DNA of 64,000 nucleotides, from assembly GCA_018969295.1 (NCBI GenBank), contig JAGWYN010000011.1, positions 49,365-113,364 on the forward strand, read 5' to 3'. The stretch comes from Chloroflexota bacterium (lineage in GTDB: Bacteria; Chloroflexota; Anaerolineae; Caldilineales; Caldilineaceae). The translations under genes and the position numbers were made by a program. Every line of letters begins with the position of its first letter. Position 1 is the first letter of the stretch. Below the pieces are notes generated by a model. The model was not told where the DNA came from. It did no database searches and saw only the letters and a program-made list of their open reading frames with translations. Below, piece after piece: positions 59,887 through 64,000 of this stretch.

Positions 59887-60388
59887 GTTCTTCTGTAGGT
59901 TTGGCCAGCAAAATGACTGCCCCCATCAACGCCAGCCCAGACAAGCTCAACGGAGCCAAAGGAGGAGGGGCAGATTCTCCCCCACGCTCTTCACGCACCT
60001 CGCGCGCTTCGCCCTGCTCCTCTCCTTCTTTTTCCTCGTTGCTGGCCCCCGCCTGGTACGCAACCAGCTGCACACTTGCCTGGGCCGGCAGACGCGCAGC
60101 TTCGCTGCCACCTTCCTCCAGATGCTCGCGCACCCCTATCAGTCCTGACAGCGAAAGCACGAGCAGCAGCAGCCCCAGCAGAGGACGCGCTCGCCCTCTG
60201 GCAAACAGCCCCAGCAGCATCGCTGTCAGCCCTACCCCCGTGGCGACTGTCCCAATCCGCTGGGTACCTTCCCAGTGCCGATACAGCACGAGCTCGCCCA
60301 AAAGCACCGCAAAGCCCCCGGCCAGCAGCCCCAACAACAGCACATCCCGACGCTTGGCAAAAAAGACCTGCAATGAATCCACAATCAT
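59876..60388 (-). CDS. Small membrane protein with about four helices
   Basis: The 170-residue product has hydrophobic helices at about 15-35, 47-62, 70-85 and 148-163. Between the last two is a charged loop rich in Glu (SNEEKEGEEQGEAREVREE). No signal, enzyme motif or family is recognised. It overlaps the homocysteine methyltransferase gene by 11 bases and so is likely in the same transcript; the 146-base stretch upstream has no gene. Confidence 0.7.
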   Translation of the reverse strand: MIVDSLQVFFAKRRDVLLLGLLAGGFAVLLGELVLYRHWEGTQRIGTVATGVGLTAMLLGLFARGRARPLLGLLLLVLSLSGLIGVREHLEEGGSEAARLPAQASVQLVAYQAGASNEEKEGEEQGEAREVREERGGESAPPPLAPLSLSGLALMGAVILLAKPTEELAA

Positions 60389-60534
60389 TCCTCATTTCTC
60401 GCAGACATTTTGAAAAGATCCCGCCAGCAACCACTGACGACTCTTCTATGATACGCTCTCGCCGTTTCCTGCAGATTAAAATTTCCAATGAAACAGATTA
60501 ACGACAGATGAAATGGACGACATCCTGCCGCTCT

Positions 60535-61121
60535 TCAGAGACGGTCCGGGAGGTGCAGCCAGCGCTCGACCGCCGGGTGAGGCAGCTGCTGAGAGAGCGC
60601 CTGCCAACCTCGCTCTGCCTCGATCGACGCACGCTCGGCCGGGTCTGGCACAAATCCAAAGTCCAGATAGCATTTGATGGCCCAGAGCCGCTGTGTGTTG
60701 GTGCCCAGCATCGCACGCGTCTGGTCGCAAGCAATCCGGCGCAACGCATGGGCCACCATTGCTTTGGCCAGCCCGCGACGTTGGTGGGCGGTGGCGACCA
60801 CCAGCCAGTGGATCTGGCCCCAGGCGCCGCGCCCCTGCCAGTCGTCCTGCCACCAGGCCGTGATTGTGCCGACATCCTCGCCGGTCGGGGCCTGTACAAA
60901 AAACATGCGGTCCGCCAGGCTGGCACGCTCCCCGCCAAACGTCTGTTCGAAGTGCTCTTGTTCCACTCGAAAAAACGGTTCAGCATCCTGGTGCAGCGCA
61001 ACCCAGCTCTTTTCGTCGCCCGTCCGATAAAGACGGAATCTGTAGCCAGCAGGCAGCGGGCAGAGAGGCAGTTCGTCCATCCCCCAACGCACCATGTGTA
61101 CCGCAGCATCTGCCAGTCTGT

Positions 61122-61125
<4 letters not shown>
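60535..61125 (-). CDS. GNAT-family N-acetyltransferase
   Basis: ATG 61125 overlaps the aminopeptidase stop as ATGA, so I choose it over the longer frame. The 196-residue product has ITAWWQDDWQGRGAWGQIHW and the acetyl-CoA loop VVATAHQRRGLAKAMVAHALR followed by NTQRLWAIKCYLDFGFVPDP, all typical of GNATs. Substrate unknown. It is translationally coupled to the M29 aminopeptidase, suggesting a shared role in peptide or amino-acid turnover (inference). Confidence 0.9.
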
Positions 61126-62387
<1,262 letters not shown>

Positions 62388-62433
62388 GTACCCCCTCCTT
62401 GTTGAAAAACCTACGGCAATCGTTCTCTTGGAC

Positions 62434-62951
62434 CTAGACAAACAGCTCACCAGGAGACGCTTGTTGCCAGGTTCCTGCTCTACCGACCACAGCCTGAGCG
62501 ATGTCGCCAGGACGTACAGGCTCTCCACAGGCGTTCATTGCCGTGGAACTCACGGTATTTTTCAGAGGGATGGCGGCGTTCAGATCTCTGTCCATTGTAT
62601 GGCCGCACGCCTCACACACGAACGCATATGCAGCCTGGCCCTGAGCAGGGCGGTCAGTTTCGGCCTTCTCTCATTCAGCCCGGACGCCACCTCCGTCACG
62701 ATCCTGCTCACCGTATCGCCTTTGGCAATGGCGTAGGTCTGCAAGCGCTCAAGCTGTCGCGCCAGGTCGTCTTTCTGGTCGGCGCTCGACACCCTGGCGT
62801 AGAGGGCGATGACGGCAGGTGCATCGATCTGCTCACCCACGATGATGGTGCCTGTTTCGGTCTGATAGGCGTCGAGCTTTCCCTCTTTCCACCAGCGCCA
62901 TGCAGTCTTGTAGCGGATCCCCAGTTTCTCGGCGTATGCGCTCAGTTTCAT
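62434..62951 (-). pseudogene. Internally deleted IS607-type element: serine recombinase 5' part joined to TnpB 3' end
   Basis: From ATG 62951 the frame reads MKLSAYAEKLGIRYKTAWRW, then IALYARVSSADQKDDLARQ and KIVTEVASGLNE-like TEVASGLNERRPK, the HTH and N-terminal catalytic part of IS607 TnpA (Ser in YARVSS). At about 62640 similarity stops. In another frame the sequence FVCEACGHTMDRDLNAA follows, the zinc finger and last catalytic Asp region of TnpB, ending at 62434. The rest of TnpA and nearly all of TnpB, including its nuclease core, is missing. The element cannot code for either enzyme but keeps both outer regions. Confidence 0.8.
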
Positions 62952-63304
62952 GAGAAATATGATGACATGTATAGCTACATATGTCAACAAATTAATTTAA
63001 AATTAATGCTACCCCACCGCAAGCACGTAAATCCAGAATTAGATGACTCCCCATTATAGCATGCGATCGACCCGCCCCAATTTCTCCCCAAGAGACGACA
63101 CCCCCCCAATCTCCCAGGGCTTTTCAAAAGTCATATGGCCAGCCTGCCCGTCCAAAGCCACCTCTCCCAGCCCGTTCAGGGGTGGGCAGGAGCGAACTGG
63201 ATTTTGAAGACGCAGGGATATTTGTCGGGCTGCCTGTCGGCAGCTGGATGTGCAGCCCATCTTGGGCAACCAGCCCTCGCCCAAGCTTTTGCCTGACCCG
63301 ATTT
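62952..63304. other. Gap between the IS607-type remnant and the thioesterase gene
   Basis: About 350 bases: an AT-rich stretch (62955-63060) that probably includes the left end of the IS607-type element, then GC-richer sequence with short minus-strand frames (for example 63054-63308) in which I recognise nothing. It could be the decayed 3' end of a gene. No promoter or hairpin stands out. Confidence 0.4.
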
Positions 63305-64000
63305 TCAACAGCTCCCAGCCTGCAAGTCTCTGTCAGCCTCTCTTTCAGAAGCATTCTGCAAAATCATCCTGATGGTTTCCGCCAGCCTCTGAACATTGGG
63401 TGGATGGAGCATGGTCATGTGCCCTCCCGGTGCATCATGGCGAATGACCGTGCCGTATTCGGACCAATTGGCTGCCAGCTCCGACTCGATTGTCTCTGCA
63501 CCCTCTGCCGCTGCAATCAGGTGGATCGGTGCAGCCTCGAAACGAGTAGGGTGGTATTCGACACGGTGATTGGCGATGGCCACTGCAAGCAACCCCCGCA
63601 GAAAATTTGTAGAGGTTCCAGCGGGCAGGAGACCTGCCTTCACACCGCTTTGTTGGAGGAGCTGCAGCCGTTCTTCAGAACTGAGCGGCTGCAGCTCCTC
63701 TGCCGTCAGCACGGGGCGGGCGCCAATCTCCTGCAGCATCAGCTCTTCGTAGAGCAAAATCACCTCCACTTCATCCATCTCCATCGGCTCACGACCAGGC
63801 GCACCTCCATCCAGCACGATCAACGCCCCGATCGTCTCCCCTGCTTCGTGCAGCTGCCGTGCCATCTCAAAGGCGATCTGAGCCCCAAAGGAGTGGCCGG
63901 CCAGGAAATAGGGGCCAACCGGCTGGTGGCGGCGCAGCTCCCCGACGTGGGCAGCCGCTGCAGCTTCGACCGTCGTGTGCGGCGGGCTCTTCCCATCCAG
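63305..64000 (-). CDS. Thioesterase domain, probably the C-terminal end of an NRPS/PKS-type enzyme (5' end outside the window)
   Basis: The frame is open to the window edge, so 231 residues of a longer protein are visible. It has the alpha/beta-hydrolase nucleophile motif YFLAGHSFGAQIAFEMA (Ser37 of the visible part), preceded by GELRRHQPVGPY, the standard entry of type I thioesterase domains. The segment ALIVLDGGAPG holds the acidic region, and APGGHMTMLHPPNV carries the catalytic His. It would release a peptide or polyketide from its carrier protein. A stand-alone type II thioesterase cannot be excluded because the upstream part is not seen. Confidence 0.85.
   Translation of the reverse strand: MDGKSPPHTTVEAAAAAHVGELRRHQPVGPYFLAGHSFGAQIAFEMARQLHEAGETIGALIVLDGGAPGREPMEMDEVEVILLYEELMLQEIGARPVLTAEELQPLSSEERLQLLQQSGVKAGLLPAGTSTNFLRGLLAVAIANHRVEYHPTRFEAAPIHLIAAAEGAETIESELAANWSEYGTVIRHDAPGGHMTMLHPPNVQRLAETIRMILQNASEREADRDLQAGSC

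Noticed and set aside
63054..63308. 84-codon minus-strand frame before the thioesterase end
   Set aside because: No ribosome binding site, no recognisable domain, and a competing frame of the same length; left as unassigned sequence.

Overview
The window is a 64-kb piece of a GC-rich bacterial chromosome that I read as Chloroflexota, probably Caldilineales-like. This is an inference from gene content: long secreted S8 and S1 proteases ending in a short Phe/Tyr-Leu-Pro tail, eukaryotic-type Ser/Thr kinases with external propeller domains, a DUF6941-type small protein and a VorB-type ferredoxin oxidoreductase. I saw no rRNA, tRNA, CRISPR array or replication origin. Many clear promoters share a TATACT -10 box, and many starts carry an AAGGAG or GGAGG ribosome binding site.

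Layout. 1-4.4 kb: the end of a trypsin-like protease, then an SH3/PA14 secreted protein and a propeller lipoprotein. 4.6-6.8 kb: an AT-richer island with a two-gene AAA ATPase plus Toprim-like DUF3226 pair (a defence candidate) beside an IS3-type transposase remnant. 6.8-12.6 kb: a VIT/VWA protein and a large subtilase; the VWA gene's ribosome binding site lies inside a perfect 20-bp hairpin. 13-23.8 kb: a conserved pseudoknot-capable terminator element and a 20-bp tandem repeat; then an aldo/keto reductase, D-aminoacyl-tRNA deacylase, a DHODH-like protein, two overlapping membrane Ser/Thr kinases, a divergent FHA/winged-helix regulator, an ECF sigma factor and a YncE-like propeller protein.

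24-30.6 kb: a mobile-DNA scrap yard (IS66 remnant and two kinds of short inverted-repeat element with CTAG target sites) next to a 1,900-residue mosaic S8 protease that is bracketed by two 100-bp copies of one element. 30.6-39.6 kb: a minus-strand metabolic run of IlvD, ferredoxin, VorB-like alpha, TPP beta and gamma subunits, a TIM-barrel isomerase, a divergent IlvC-like protein, an SDR and an amidase; the middle steps converge on 2-oxoisovalerate. 39.6-45.8 kb: a DUF6941 protein, then ftsK-hydantoinase-murJ, which ends in the second copy of the pseudoknot terminator.

46-62.4 kb: a small secreted protein, a cytochrome P450, a GNAT/Gfo-Idh pair, a 72-bp promoter-bearing repeat in front of a large FAD/Fe-S oxidase, two divergent polytopic glycosyltransferase-like proteins, a second aldo/keto reductase, homocysteine methyltransferase, a GNAT and an M29 aminopeptidase. 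62.4-64 kb: an internally deleted IS607-type element and the thioesterase end of what looks like an NRPS/PKS enzyme running off the window.
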